In this document: in pieces, positions 53,694 through 63,322 of the stretch
Position numbering within the stretch: position 1 is the first letter of the stretch
How the letters are laid out: every line of letters starts with the position of its first letter
NCBI GenBank assembly: GCA_965218775.1
Contig: CBDCLS010000006.1
Span: forward strand, 3,038,001 to 3,102,000
Length of the DNA: 64,000 bases
Reading direction: 5' to 3'
DNA from: CAUZIZ01 sp965218775
Lineage (GTDB): Bacteria; Acidobacteriota; UBA6911; RPQK01; JAJDTT01
The notes under the pieces: model-generated
Seen by the model: the letters and a program-made list of their open reading frames with translations, nothing else
Databases searched by the model: none
What the model was told of the DNA's origin: nothing
Made by a program: the position numbers and the translations under genes

Positions 53694-54524
53694 ATGGTTG
53701 TGGACGCACACCTGCATGTCTGGCGCTCGGTTCCTGACCATCCCCAACCTTCGGCAACGATTGTCAGTCCCTGCTCTGACGTACCTATAGAGTTACTCAG
53801 GCAGTACATGGGCGAGCATGGTGTGGACAAGGCGGTTCTGGTGCAACCGCTGTATCCAGGTGAAGACAATTCCTACGTGGCCGATTCTGCTGCTGCCGAT
53901 CCTTCCCACCTGGCGGCTGTTTGCTATGCGGATCCACGCCGTGTAGAAGCGGACCAGACTCTACGTTACTGGGTGAGGGAGAGGGGATGTTCGGGATTGA
54001 GAATTCGTCCGAGTGTACCCGATGAGGAAGTAAGCTTTGGTCAGGCCAGTTCGCATCCGGTCTGGGAAGCGGCCCAGGAACTCGGTATTGCCATCAATCT
54101 GCTTATGCGGATGGAACACGTTCCCGCCTTGGCGCTCCTGGCAGAACGATTCTCCCAGGTACCGATTCTGATCGATCACATGGCGTCTCCGGATGTCAGT
54201 GCTGGAACCGGTAGCCCCGCTTTCAAGGAGCTCTTGAGCCTCAGCCGATTTCCCCAGGTTTCGGTCAAAGTTAGCGGTTACTACTACCTCTCCGACCAGG
54301 GGTGGCCTTATCGGGACTGCCACCCCATCTTCGAGGCCCTCTATGATGCCTACGGTGCCAAGCGCCTGATCTGGGGAAGCGACTTTCCCCACGTCATCCT
54401 CAAGAGCAGCTACGCCAGTGTCCTGGCCCTCCAGGAGCGCTTTTACACGTATCTAAGTCCGGTGGAGATGGCGGCCATCATGGGTGGAAACGCAGAGGCC
54501 ATTTACTGGTCTTCGCCTGGGTAA
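53694..54524 (+). CDS. Amidohydrolase 2 family metal-dependent hydrolase
   Basis: A 276-residue TIM-barrel hydrolase of the family that includes L-fuconolactonase. The metal motif is VVDAHLHVWRS; also seen are VDKAVLVQPLYPG, CSGLRIRPSVPD, VPILIDHMASPD, QVSVKVSGYYYLSD and LIWGSDFPHVILK with the catalytic Asp. Start ATG 53694 follows GGGAG; an upstream TTG is possible. The sugar-lactone role fits the neighbouring glycan genes. Confidence 0.87.
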   Translation: MVVDAHLHVWRSVPDHPQPSATIVSPCSDVPIELLRQYMGEHGVDKAVLVQPLYPGEDNSYVADSAAADPSHLAAVCYADPRRVEADQTLRYWVRERGCSGLRIRPSVPDEEVSFGQASSHPVWEAAQELGIAINLLMRMEHVPALALLAERFSQVPILIDHMASPDVSAGTGSPAFKELLSLSRFPQVSVKVSGYYYLSDQGWPYRDCHPIFEALYDAYGAKRLIWGSDFPHVILKSSYASVLALQERFYTYLSPVEMAAIMGGNAEAIYWSSPG

Positions 54525-54542
54525 GGGAGAGAGCGGCTCAGG

Positions 54543-55202
54543 TTAGCGAGAGGATGAAGGGTCAGGTTTGATAAAAAACACGTACTCATCGGTATCGTAA
54601 CCGCTGTAGATGATGCTGTATTCGACCATCAGCTCGTTGGGGACATTGTCGTCGTACTGGTTGATGATGCAGTTGTGACCGTATCCGTCGGGGTGGCTTG
54701 GATCCCCGCTCACGATGATTCCACTCTGCCAGGTGATGCCGTCGTCAGACTGATACAGAACGAAACGATCACGACCTTCTCCATACTGTCCCGACCGCCC
54801 GTGGAGATAGTATTTTCCTGCGAGATACGCGAGTTCGGGATCGCGTATCTTCTTGTCCACATAGGCACGCTCTTGTTTGCTCCAGGTCTGTCCTTGATCT
54901 TGGCTGATGCAATAGTAGAAGTGGTGCTCGTCCTCTTCGGTGTAGGCGCCGGCCAGTAGGCGGCCATCCGCCATCAGGGTCATCGCGCCGTACCACACCT
55001 TGCCGTCCAGCGGCAGCGTACTTCTCTTGTGCCAGCGCCGTCCCTCATCGGTGCTGACATACAAGACATGGGGCCCGCCGCTGGTATCGAACAGGACGTA
55101 GTTGGTATCGTCCGCCACTGCTACCGCGCAGGGATAACCCACGAAATCACCATCGATGCGTTCGTAGTCCGTCCAGGTAGCACCGTCGCGGCTCCTGACC
55201 AT
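54543..55202 (-). pseudogene. Sialidase-like fragment A, N-terminal part missing
   Basis: A 219-residue stretch of a BNR-repeat propeller: SRDGATWTDYERI, STDEGRRWHKRSTLPLDG, SQDQGQTWSKQERAY, SDDGITWQSGI and a closing NELMVEYSIIYSGYD strand. The first blades and the signal peptide are absent. The frame begins exactly where fragment B starts on the other strand. Confidence 0.75.
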
Positions 55203-55775
55203 GGTTCGTCCTGGCAGGTGGGAGGGTTCCTACCCGCAGGATCGGATGAAGTCACGCTGGCGGAAACATCCACTGGAGGCGTCTACGCCAACTATCGGAA
55301 GAACAAGCCCTACCACAACCCCTGGCGCTTTCATGCCTGGAGCAGCGACGGGGGAGAAAACTTCTCGCAGCAGGACAGTCAGCCCGAGGACCTTCCCACT
55401 CCGCGCTGCCACGGCGGCTTGGTCCGGTACGCAAGCGGGAAGGATGGGGCAGGGAACACGTTCCTGTTCTCCCATCCAGCAGGTCCAAGGAGAAGCCGGG
55501 TGACGGTTCGTGCCAGCTATGATGATGGCCGGACCTGGCCCCTGGCGAAACAGATCGATGATGGACCGTCCGGGTATTCCGATCTCGCTGTGACTGCCGA
55601 CAAGACGATTCTCTGTGTGCACGAAGACAGCCTGGACTGGCCCGAAGAAAAGCTCGCCGCCTGGTACGACAGCCTTACCGGTTATGACTACGCTACCAGC
55701 AGGCGTCGGTGGTGTGAGAGGATCAGCGTCGCCCGCTTCAATCTGGAATGGCTCAAGGAGTCTTCAGCAACTTGA
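55203..55775 (+). pseudogene. Sialidase-like fragment B, N-terminal part missing
   Basis: About 190 residues of a different, exo-sialidase-like propeller: HGSSWQVGGFLPAGSDEV, WSSDGGENFSQ, LPTPRCHGGLVRYAS, RRSRVTVRASYDDGRTWP, GPSGYSDLAVTADKTILCVHE and ISVARFNLEWLKE. These are the C-terminal motifs of the family. Upstream frames read into fragment A in antisense, so the N-terminal half was lost. Confidence 0.75.
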
Positions 55776-55854
55776 AGGGGATGTTCTGCAAGTTGTGGAT
55801 ACCTTGGACGGTGTGGACTGGCAACCTGTGTGTGTTGTAGGACTGAGCCCGACC

Positions 55855-57708
55855 CTACTGATTCGTTTGCAGGCCTAACTCCCGTGCAGCCCTCCGGATC
55901 CGCTCGAGGCGACGCTCCACCGGGACGAGCCGGGTCCCCTCCGGGTCGGGACAAGAGACGTTGGCCATCTCGTAGACATCGAATCCGGCGAGCCGCGGAT
56001 CCCCGGAGACGGCCTTCATGTCCGAGACGTACTCATCGATTCCGATGGTCCGACTCACATAGCGGTTGAGGTAGACCGGAAGGTCCAGCTCCCCGGTCAA
56101 CTCGAGCATCTCCTTGACCACCGGGTCATCGAGGGCCGTCGAAAGCCGGCTCCGGTCTGGAGACCCACCGGGGGGATCCTCGATGGCTTCGAACCAGCTG
56201 GTTCGAAGCGTGGCGCCATCCAGCAGGCCGGATTTCAGCCAGTCCTGCCATTGGAATGAGACATTGGCCGGGAAACCCATCAGCTGTCCCTGGCACGGAT
56301 CCGGACGAAAAGCCTCCGCGTGCAGGTGTACTTGCATCTTACCGCCGGCTCTGCGAACACGTTGACTGGCCTCGCTAACGAAGCCGGTATAGTGTCGTCC
56401 CCGGAGCTGCGAAAGCAGCCTAAGGTCATAGGCGCTACCACCCGGGACTCCATGCCGCTCGGCGTATTCCTGCAATACCGGTTCATTGAAGCCGTATTCG
56501 AAAGGCTCGTCCGTGAGGGATCCGTGGTGGGAGAGTCTCAGGTCGATCCCGTCTACTCCCGCCTCGATGAGGCGATCGATCCATCCCAGCCACAGCTTCT
56601 GGACTTCTGGATAGATCTCACAGGGTGTGCAGGGGAGGTGGGTGTTCTTGCCGCGGGCGAACGCCACGCAACCTCCCCTTGCCCAGCCCCGGTCTTCACT
56701 GGATGAGTTGTCCTCGTCCAGGGTCATCTCATACGGTCCCAGGCCCAGATCGAACTCCAATCCTCCGGTCCTGAAGCTCCTGGGTTGAGTCCATATGGCA
56801 CTGTGGGAGCCCACCACAATGGGAAGGGGATCGGGTCCCGGTCCGTAGGCCTCGACCATCGCTACGGCCGAGTTACGGAAATCACCGCTTCGATCCTGGA
56901 AATCGGTTGTGACCAAGACGTAGCGATCATCCAGATCCAATCCCTCCAGCGTCAAGGCCCGGACGGGGCTCCCCTTGGTCGTCAGCAGGTTCCCATAATA
57001 ATCGTGGACCTCCCGGTCCGCGCTCGTCACCTCTTCCCGCACTCGGCTGGCCTTGATCCTGGGTTGGTAGCGATAGTTATTGGGACTGGTCCAGATTTCG
57101 AGATTCTCGGCTCGGATCCGAGTCGGCAAATCGTCTTTTTTCAGTAAACGGATCTTCCTGATGGGAACTTTGTGCAGGTTATCCGGAGGGTTCCAGGGTC
57201 GTCTCAAGACCCGGGTCTCAGGGTAACGCTCGACGAAAGGGATTACCTGTTGGAGGGTGCCCCCGATTCGGGTGATCCCGGTCGCAGCAGCCTTGGGAGA
57301 GCCTTCTGGATAGGTCCCAGACAGGCCGGTGTTGTAGGGTTTGAGGACTCCGTAGAGTTCCAGGCCATGTCGGTGGGCCACGGGGACTGCAGCTCGAACG
57401 GGCTCGCCCAGGTTGGCCAGGGTCGCCCGCCCATATTTCATGTAATCGAAAAGATTTCCGGCCCAATAGGAGTCGGGTTCGATATCCCCATAGTAGAGCC
57501 AGTAAACGCGGCGGACACCCATCTGGACAAGCTGCCCCATCAGTTGGTCAAGGAGTTCCAGGTTGTAGAGCCCCCGGCCAACATCGTCCGGAAAATCCAC
57601 GGTAGCCGAGAGCAAGAAGGGTTCACGCCGCGTCGAAATCACGCAGAACTCGGAAACGAAGGCTCCCAGAAGAGCGAACCTGGTCAGAAAGTCCCGACGG
57701 ATGAGCAT
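55855..57708 (-). CDS. Exported TIM-barrel protein, glycoside hydrolase-like
   Basis: A 617-residue protein starting with an RR-type signal (MLIRRDFLTRFALLGAF). It has barrel-like parts MGVRRVYWLYYGDIEPD, HRHGLELYGVLKPY, LIEAGVDGIDLRLSHHGSL and MQVHLHAEAFRPDP, typical of GH10-like or related hydrolases without a firm family assignment. A beta-sandwich insert lies at about 240-380. Start ATG 57708 was preferred over the longer frame. Between sialidase fragments and the next hairpin repeat. Confidence 0.7.
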   Translation of the reverse strand: MLIRRDFLTRFALLGAFVSEFCVISTRREPFLLSATVDFPDDVGRGLYNLELLDQLMGQLVQMGVRRVYWLYYGDIEPDSYWAGNLFDYMKYGRATLANLGEPVRAAVPVAHRHGLELYGVLKPYNTGLSGTYPEGSPKAAATGITRIGGTLQQVIPFVERYPETRVLRRPWNPPDNLHKVPIRKIRLLKKDDLPTRIRAENLEIWTSPNNYRYQPRIKASRVREEVTSADREVHDYYGNLLTTKGSPVRALTLEGLDLDDRYVLVTTDFQDRSGDFRNSAVAMVEAYGPGPDPLPIVVGSHSAIWTQPRSFRTGGLEFDLGLGPYEMTLDEDNSSSEDRGWARGGCVAFARGKNTHLPCTPCEIYPEVQKLWLGWIDRLIEAGVDGIDLRLSHHGSLTDEPFEYGFNEPVLQEYAERHGVPGGSAYDLRLLSQLRGRHYTGFVSEASQRVRRAGGKMQVHLHAEAFRPDPCQGQLMGFPANVSFQWQDWLKSGLLDGATLRTSWFEAIEDPPGGSPDRSRLSTALDDPVVKEMLELTGELDLPVYLNRYVSRTIGIDEYVSDMKAVSGDPRLAGFDVYEMANVSCPDPEGTRLVPVERRLERIRRAARELGLQTNQ

Positions 57709-57863
57709 GGCTGGCTTCCTCCGGTAGCTTTGTGTGTCAGGTAGAAAGGACGGCTTCTCTTTCGAGATTCTATCACCCTGGACGCACACAAGCTCTCGTG
57801 AATTTTCAGCTTAGTAGTCCCCCAGCGGTGCTGCCCATTCGAGAACGAAACTTCGGGTCCGGC

Positions 57864-57931
57864 GTAGCGGTGGCCTCCAGGCCGCCGTCCGAGCCAAAGG
57901 CTCAGAAGAATAAGACTTCGGCCTGGAGGCC
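57864..57931. repeat. Dispersed hairpin repeat, second copy
   Basis: GTAGCGGTGGCCTCCAGGCC-GCCGTC, GAGCCAAAGGCTC and CTTCGGCCTGGAGGCC match 49915-49987 except for short gaps. Same orientation as the first copy. Confidence 0.75.
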
Positions 57932-58092
57932 AAAGCTACTTCTGCAAATGAGGTTTCAGGTTGGTGGGAAGGGGTGAGAACATAGCGTGACGCCATTGAC
58001 ACGTGTCAGCCGGAGAGAATAGCATGTATCCCACCCGATAGTTCGTGATCCCCGGGTCCATAGGGATCCACAGAAAGCAGCAGGAGGCCATT

Positions 58093-59985
58093 ATGCCGAT
58101 GCCGGCCGAGCATCAAGTCTGCGGGCCGAGCCTCATGCGTCTGGCCCTGGCCAGCGTCCTCACCCTGATGACCCTCTCGATGCTGCCGGGTCAGGATCGA
58201 TCGGCCAGCCAGGCGGACAAAGAGGCGGCGGAAGGCCGCAGTTTTGCCGAAGCCCACAAGGATCTGCTAGCTCCGGAGCGATCCAACGATGCCGGCTCCC
58301 TGACCGAGGACCTGATCGGATCCGGGACACTTCAAGCAGGGTCGGATATTGCCAATCCAGTCCCACGGCGGAATTTCATTGACGAGTTTATTTTCGGAAA
58401 GATGGCGCGGGACGACATCCCTCATGCCCCTCTTGCCAGCGATCGGGAATTTCTGCGCCGGGCCAGCCTTGATTTGACTGGTCGGATTCCGTCTCCAGAA
58501 GAACTGCGCAGCTTCATCGCCGATCCGGACCCGAGGAAGCGCGACCGCTTGGTGGACCGTCTGCTCGACAGTGAAGCCTATGTCGACAAGTGGGCCTATT
58601 TCTTCATGGATTTGTTTCGCGCCAACGGAAAGATGGGACGGGGCAGATCCCTTTTTCACTATTGGATGAAGGAGAACCTGCGCTCCGATCGACCTTACGA
58701 CGAAGTGGTGCGAGCCATGATCTCGGCGTCTGCCAAGAGCAACCATAACGTGGCGGCGGCCAACGTCATTGCCCGTGAACACGTCCAGGGACAGGACCAG
58801 CCGAGGAGTCCCGATGATGTAGGGATGGTCCAGCAGCTGGACACTCACGACGAGCTCAGCATCCTTTATTCCCGGGTGTTTCTCGGTCTGAATCTCTCCT
58901 GCATCTCCTGCCACGACGGCGGGGGACATCTGGAGAAGGTGAATGTCTGGCTAGCAGGGAAGACACGCGAGGAGTTCTTCCAGCAGACGGCTTTTCTGGG
59001 CCGCACCCGCTATGTGATGTATTGGGAAAAGGCCAACGCCAACTCCGGCGAGTTTTTCATAGACGATCAGGCTCCAGGCTATGACACCCGGGGAGAGAGC
59101 ATGATTCGCGTGCCTCGTCGCGGCGGTTCCGCTGAGCCTGCCTTCGTCCTCACCGGCAAGCGTCTCGAGCCCGGCGAGGAGCCCAGGGAAGGCCTGGGCC
59201 GCCTGCTGACCTCCCATCCCCAGTTTGCCAGGGCTACAACCAACCTTCTCTGGAGCCGGTTGATGGGTGCTGGGATCGTAGAACCACACGACGAATTCGA
59301 CCTTTCTCGCCAGGATCCACAGAGCCTCCCCGAGGGTTGGGATCTGCAGCCGACCCACCCCCGGCTTTTGGGTGCCCTGGCGGCGGATTTTCGTCGCGGC
59401 AATCATAGTCTGAGACGCCTCCTTGGCAACATCTGCCGCTCCTCTGCCTACCAGCTCTCCTCACGCTTCTACGGCGAGTGGAAGGAGTCCTACACTTCGT
59501 ACTTTGCCCGAAAATTCGCCCGCATGCTGAGTGCCGAGGAGTTGCACGACAGCATCGTGCTGGCGACCGAGCGACCCGGAGAATTCAAGCTCGGGGACCG
59601 AACCGTGGGCCTGGCCATGAAGCTGGGAGAACCGGGGGGCGGGGACGACGTGAAGCGCCTGATGCGCACTTTCGGCCAGTCCAACCGAAACAATCCCGCC
59701 CTTCCGCTGACGGGCTCGGTGCTTCAGCCGCTGGTCCTGATGCAGTCTCCCGTTCTCAACGATCGGATACTGGCCAAAGATGGCAGCCGTGTAGAGCGGG
59801 TACTAAAGCGCTACCAGGAGAACGAAAAAGTGGTGGATCAGCTATTCCTGGCGACTCTTTCCCGCACACCTTCGGAGGCCGAGAAAGAAGCAGCCACGGC
59901 AGCTCTTTCCAGAGATCGTACTGCCGGGGCGCAGAACCTTCAGTGGGCTCTGATCAACAGCGTCGAGTTCTTGTACAACTATTAG
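58093..59985 (+). CDS. Secreted DUF1549/DUF1553 protein
   Basis: A 630-residue exported protein. ATG 58093 follows AGGAGG by five nt; the signal peptide is ALASVLTLMTLSMLPG. DUF1549 runs from about 100 (NFIDEFIFGKMARDDIPHAP, EFLRRASLDLTGRIPS) to 320 with LNLSCISCHDGGGH, a CxxCH heme-type motif. DUF1553 covers the last 300 residues (TTNLLWSRLMGAGIVEPHDEF, LLGNICRSSAYQLSS, LSAEELHDSIVLA, QWALINSVEFLYNY). It opens the five-gene unit; the DUF1501 gene starts 17 nt later, the usual partner. Confidence 0.92.
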   Translation: MPMPAEHQVCGPSLMRLALASVLTLMTLSMLPGQDRSASQADKEAAEGRSFAEAHKDLLAPERSNDAGSLTEDLIGSGTLQAGSDIANPVPRRNFIDEFIFGKMARDDIPHAPLASDREFLRRASLDLTGRIPSPEELRSFIADPDPRKRDRLVDRLLDSEAYVDKWAYFFMDLFRANGKMGRGRSLFHYWMKENLRSDRPYDEVVRAMISASAKSNHNVAAANVIAREHVQGQDQPRSPDDVGMVQQLDTHDELSILYSRVFLGLNLSCISCHDGGGHLEKVNVWLAGKTREEFFQQTAFLGRTRYVMYWEKANANSGEFFIDDQAPGYDTRGESMIRVPRRGGSAEPAFVLTGKRLEPGEEPREGLGRLLTSHPQFARATTNLLWSRLMGAGIVEPHDEFDLSRQDPQSLPEGWDLQPTHPRLLGALAADFRRGNHSLRRLLGNICRSSAYQLSSRFYGEWKESYTSYFARKFARMLSAEELHDSIVLATERPGEFKLGDRTVGLAMKLGEPGGGDDVKRLMRTFGQSNRNNPALPLTGSVLQPLVLMQSPVLNDRILAKDGSRVERVLKRYQENEKVVDQLFLATLSRTPSEAEKEAATAALSRDRTAGAQNLQWALINSVEFLYNY

Positions 59986-60002
59986 GAATGGGGAGCCGTG
60001 AG

Positions 60003-61406
60003 ATGAGGGATCCATCGACGGTAGGGCAGCTATTCGGAACGCGCCGTGATCTGCTGCGGCTCGGGGGCCTGGGGCTTACCGGAGCCCTGGTCGAGGGCGT
60101 GTGGCCCTTGGCGATGTCTGCCACGGGCGACAAAGCCCAGCCGCGAGGCAGTGCCCGAAACGTGTTGTTCTACGAGATCAACGGCGCCATCAGTCACGTC
60201 GATGGCTTCGACTTCAAAGAGAATGTAGCCACCCCCGGGGATCTGGATGTGAGAGCGATTGGCCCTGATCTGGACCTATCGAATCTCCTCTTTCCCAGGC
60301 TGTCCCGGCAGATGGACAAGATTGCCATCGTCCGGTCGATGCTCAGCCACGAGGAGGTCCACTTTCGAGGGCAGTACTATGTACAGACGGGCCGCCAGTT
60401 GAATCTGGCCTTTGCTCGTGAGATTCCTTCGATCGGCTCCGTCGTCGCCATGGAACTGGAGCCCCGGCGGAGGGCGACCGACACCTTCCCCACCTACGTG
60501 TCTTTCAATCTCTCCAGTGCCCAGCCAGGTGCCCTGGGCACCGGCTTTCTTCCCCCCAGGTATTCCGTGGTGGACATCCGGCCCGAAGAAGTGGGGAAGG
60601 GAAAGCTGCTCGAGGAGGAAGCCCAGAGGCTGTTGAGAGAACGCTGGCGACTGCTCAGTGAGATCAGACAAAGGGAACGTCCACGCATTGCTGCTTATGG
60701 CCGGAAAATGGCCACTTATGAGGATTTCTACGACACCGCTTACCAGCTGCTGACCGACCCGCGCTGGCCGGAAGCTTTCGGCATTACAGAACAGGACCGC
60801 GTCAGATATGGGGATACCCCCGTGGGGATCTCCTGTATTCTGGCTCGCAATCTGCTGTCCCAGGACGCGGGAACCCGCTATATTCACATCTGCCACCCTG
60901 GCTGGGACCACCACGCAAAAATCTGGGACCGGGAGGCCAAGACCAATCACTACAATCTTTGCCAGGAGTTCGACCCGTCCTTTGCGGCTCTGCTGGAAGA
61001 TCTGGCAGCGACGCCGTCCGGGAGTGGGGCCCAGAAGTCACTGCTGGACGAAACGCTGGTGGTGGCCATGAGCGAATTCGGCCGCACGCCGGGACCTCTC
61101 AACACCATCCAGGGGCGGGACCACTACAACAAATGCTTTCCTGCTCTTTTCGCCGGCGCCGGGGTGAAGGGGGGCTCCCTTGTGGGTCGAACCGACAGCC
61201 AGGGCTGGAAATGCGTCGATACCGGCTGGGACCGAAAGGAGCAGCCCCGGATCGAGAACGTGGTGGCCACCATCTACTCGGCCCTGGGCATCGACTGGAA
61301 CAAGCGGATTCGCAACACACCCTCAGGGCGGACCTACGCCTACGTGGACTCGCTGGGACCCAACGGAATCATTCCCAACGATGACATCACTTCCATTTAT
61401 GGTTAG
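60003..61406 (+). CDS. DUF1501 (sulfatase-like) exported protein
   Basis: A 467-residue protein with a twin-arginine signal (GTRRDLLRLGGLGLTGAL). The alkaline phosphatase/sulfatase-like fold of DUF1501 is marked by ARNVLFYEINGAISHVDGFD, IAIVRSMLSHEEVHFRGQYY, YIHICHPGWDHHAKIWD, VVAMSEFGRTPG and GRDHYNKCFPALFAGAGVKGG. The partner DUF1549/DUF1553 gene lies upstream. Start ATG 60003 has GGGGAG 7 nt upstream; ATG 59988 is an alternative. Confidence 0.92.
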   Translation: MRDPSTVGQLFGTRRDLLRLGGLGLTGALVEGVWPLAMSATGDKAQPRGSARNVLFYEINGAISHVDGFDFKENVATPGDLDVRAIGPDLDLSNLLFPRLSRQMDKIAIVRSMLSHEEVHFRGQYYVQTGRQLNLAFAREIPSIGSVVAMELEPRRRATDTFPTYVSFNLSSAQPGALGTGFLPPRYSVVDIRPEEVGKGKLLEEEAQRLLRERWRLLSEIRQRERPRIAAYGRKMATYEDFYDTAYQLLTDPRWPEAFGITEQDRVRYGDTPVGISCILARNLLSQDAGTRYIHICHPGWDHHAKIWDREAKTNHYNLCQEFDPSFAALLEDLAATPSGSGAQKSLLDETLVVAMSEFGRTPGPLNTIQGRDHYNKCFPALFAGAGVKGGSLVGRTDSQGWKCVDTGWDRKEQPRIENVVATIYSALGIDWNKRIRNTPSGRTYAYVDSLGPNGIIPNDDITSIYG

Positions 61407-62163
61407 CTTCTTCCTGGAGCTCCTGGGGGCTCCCGGGGGGGCGGGCGAAGAGGCGATGCGGCCCATTCCCGGCGGCGAATTCCTGCGCGGCCGCACGCAC
61501 AAATTACCTGGAGCGGAGCTGGAGGATGGACTGAAGTTCTTTCCCGCCGTTCTGCGGGATGCCCGACCGCTGCGACACGTCTTTTTGGGTCCCTTCCATC
61601 TGGACCAGCATGAGGTCACGAACCGGCAGTATGCTGCTTTCCTCAGCGCCACCGGAAGAGGGGCGCCGCACTACTGGCCTGACGGCAGGGTAGCTCCAAA
61701 CCAGGAGAATCACCCCGTGGTCAATGTCACCTGGGAGGAGGCGGTTGCCTACTGCGCCTGGGCTGGGAAGCGGTTGCCCACCGAGGCCGAGTGGGAGCGT
61801 GCCTGCCGCGGGGGAGCCGAGACTAGCGACTATTCCTGGGGGGACCACGAACCCAGCAAGGAGGATGCCCGCTTTGACGTCCTAGATGGGCCGGGAGCGG
61901 TCTGCCAGTTTCACCGTAACGCCTTCGACCTCTGCGACATGGCGGGCAATGTCTGGGAGTGGACTCAAGACTGGTACTCCCGGGAGTACTACGGCCGGGC
62001 GCCGGACAAGAATCCGACCGGACCCTCCGGTGGGACGTATCGAGTCATGCGGGGAGGGTCGTGGGCCGATGACGCCAAGTACCTTCCCTGCGGTCACCGC
62101 AGCTTTGCCCGGCCCAGGGAGCGCAGCCCCAATATCGGTTTTCGCTGCGCTCGTTCCCCCTGA
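61399..62163 (+). CDS. SUMF1/formylglycine-generating-enzyme-like domain protein
   Basis: A 254-residue protein of the FGE-sulfatase fold: IPGGEFLRGRT, FHLDQHEVTNRQYAAFL, HPVVNVTWEEAVAYCAWAGKRLPTEAEWE's region, CDMAGNVWEWTQDWY and RVMRGGSWADDAKYLPCGHR...IGFRCAR. The two active-site cysteines of true formylglycine enzymes appear as Asp and Leu, so it probably is not an active sulfatase-maturing enzyme. It overlaps the DUF1501 stop by 8 nt; start may be ATG 61381 or 61399. Confidence 0.88.
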   Translation: MVSFFLELLGAPGGAGEEAMRPIPGGEFLRGRTHKLPGAELEDGLKFFPAVLRDARPLRHVFLGPFHLDQHEVTNRQYAAFLSATGRGAPHYWPDGRVAPNQENHPVVNVTWEEAVAYCAWAGKRLPTEAEWERACRGGAETSDYSWGDHEPSKEDARFDVLDGPGAVCQFHRNAFDLCDMAGNVWEWTQDWYSREYYGRAPDKNPTGPSGGTYRVMRGGSWADDAKYLPCGHRSFARPRERSPNIGFRCARSP

Positions 62164-62185
62164 GGTGCGTCGGAAGGATCATCCC

Positions 62186-63298
62186 ATGATATGTAGCCAT
62201 CTGCTGATTTTGAGTGCAGCCTTGTTCGTCCTGATCGGTGTCCCAGTAACAGGGCAATCCACTTCGCCTGCCGGAGCACAGATTGACACATTTGCCGGAG
62301 TGGGCCGCGCCGGTTACTCGGGCGATGGAGGACCCGCCACGCGCGCCCTTCTGGACAATCCTTTCGGGGTCGTCCGCGGCCCGGATGGTGCTCTTTACGT
62401 TTGCGACACCATGAACCACGTTATCCGCAGAGTGTCTGCCGCTGGCGCGATTTCGACGGTTGTCGGTTCCGGCACCTCCGGTTACCGGGGTGATGGGGGC
62501 CCGGCTGCGGACGCCAGACTCAACGAACCCTATGAGGTGCGATTTGACAAAAAAGGCAACATGTTCTGGGTCGAGAGAGTCAATCATGTCGTGCGCCGCC
62601 TGGATGCGCAGGAGCAAACCGTTTCGACTATGGCGGGAACAGGAAAAAAGGGATTCTCAGGGGATGGTGGACCTGGGGTCCAAGCAGACCTCAGCTCCCC
62701 CCACAGCATCCAATTCGATCCTGATGGAGACCTCTACGTCTGCGATATAGGTAACCATCGTGTGCGTAGAGTCGACATGAAGACCGGAATCATCACCACC
62801 TTTGCGGGTACAGGAGAGCAAGCTCCCACTCCCGATGGTTCTAGAATCGAGGGCACACCATTGAATGGACCTCGTGCCATCGATTTCGACCGGGAAGGCA
62901 ATATGTGGTTGGCGCTACGTGAAGGAAATGCTGTCTATAAACTTGATCTGAAGTCGAGAACGGTTCATCACATTGCGGGGACCGGAGAAAAGGGGTTCAC
63001 AGGCAACGGGGGTCCCGCACGGCAAGCTACGTTGTCAGGGCCAAAGGGCCTAAGTATCGCCCCGGACGGAAACGTATACCTGGCCGATACCGAGAGTCAC
63101 AGTATTCGTATGATTGACCTGGTGAAAGGAACCGTTGAACTCATTGCAGGCACGGGTGAGAAAGGAGACGGACCCGATGGTGATCCGTCGGCCTGCAGAA
63201 TGGCAAGACCTCACGGTGTGTTCGTCGATTCTGACGGTTTGGTCTTCGTAGGAGACAGCGAGGCCCACCGTGTCCGGGTGATCCAGCCCCAACGCTAA
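62186..63298 (+). CDS. Secreted NHL-repeat protein
   Basis: A 370-residue exported protein: signal peptide (LILSAALFVLIGVPVTG) and then six or so NHL-type blades, each with GxGxxGxxGDGGPA, A-L..P.G, and DGxLYVCDxxNHxIRR patterns (for example VRGPDGALYVCDTMNHVIRRV). The fold is a beta-propeller without a known active site. ATG 62186 with GGAAGGA upstream. Fifth-from-last gene position in the unit suggests it acts with DUF1501 and SUMF1 proteins at the cell surface. Confidence 0.92.
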   Translation: MICSHLLILSAALFVLIGVPVTGQSTSPAGAQIDTFAGVGRAGYSGDGGPATRALLDNPFGVVRGPDGALYVCDTMNHVIRRVSAAGAISTVVGSGTSGYRGDGGPAADARLNEPYEVRFDKKGNMFWVERVNHVVRRLDAQEQTVSTMAGTGKKGFSGDGGPGVQADLSSPHSIQFDPDGDLYVCDIGNHRVRRVDMKTGIITTFAGTGEQAPTPDGSRIEGTPLNGPRAIDFDREGNMWLALREGNAVYKLDLKSRTVHHIAGTGEKGFTGNGGPARQATLSGPKGLSIAPDGNVYLADTESHSIRMIDLVKGTVELIAGTGEKGDGPDGDPSACRMARPHGVFVDSDGLVFVGDSEAHRVRVIQPQR

Positions 63299-63322
63299 CG
63301 AGGGAAGTCTGGACGAAACATC

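Noticed and set aside
59478..60002. N-terminal extension of the DUF1501 frame
   Set aside because: Lies out of frame inside the upstream DUF1553 gene; the Tat signal and ribosome site support ATG 60003.
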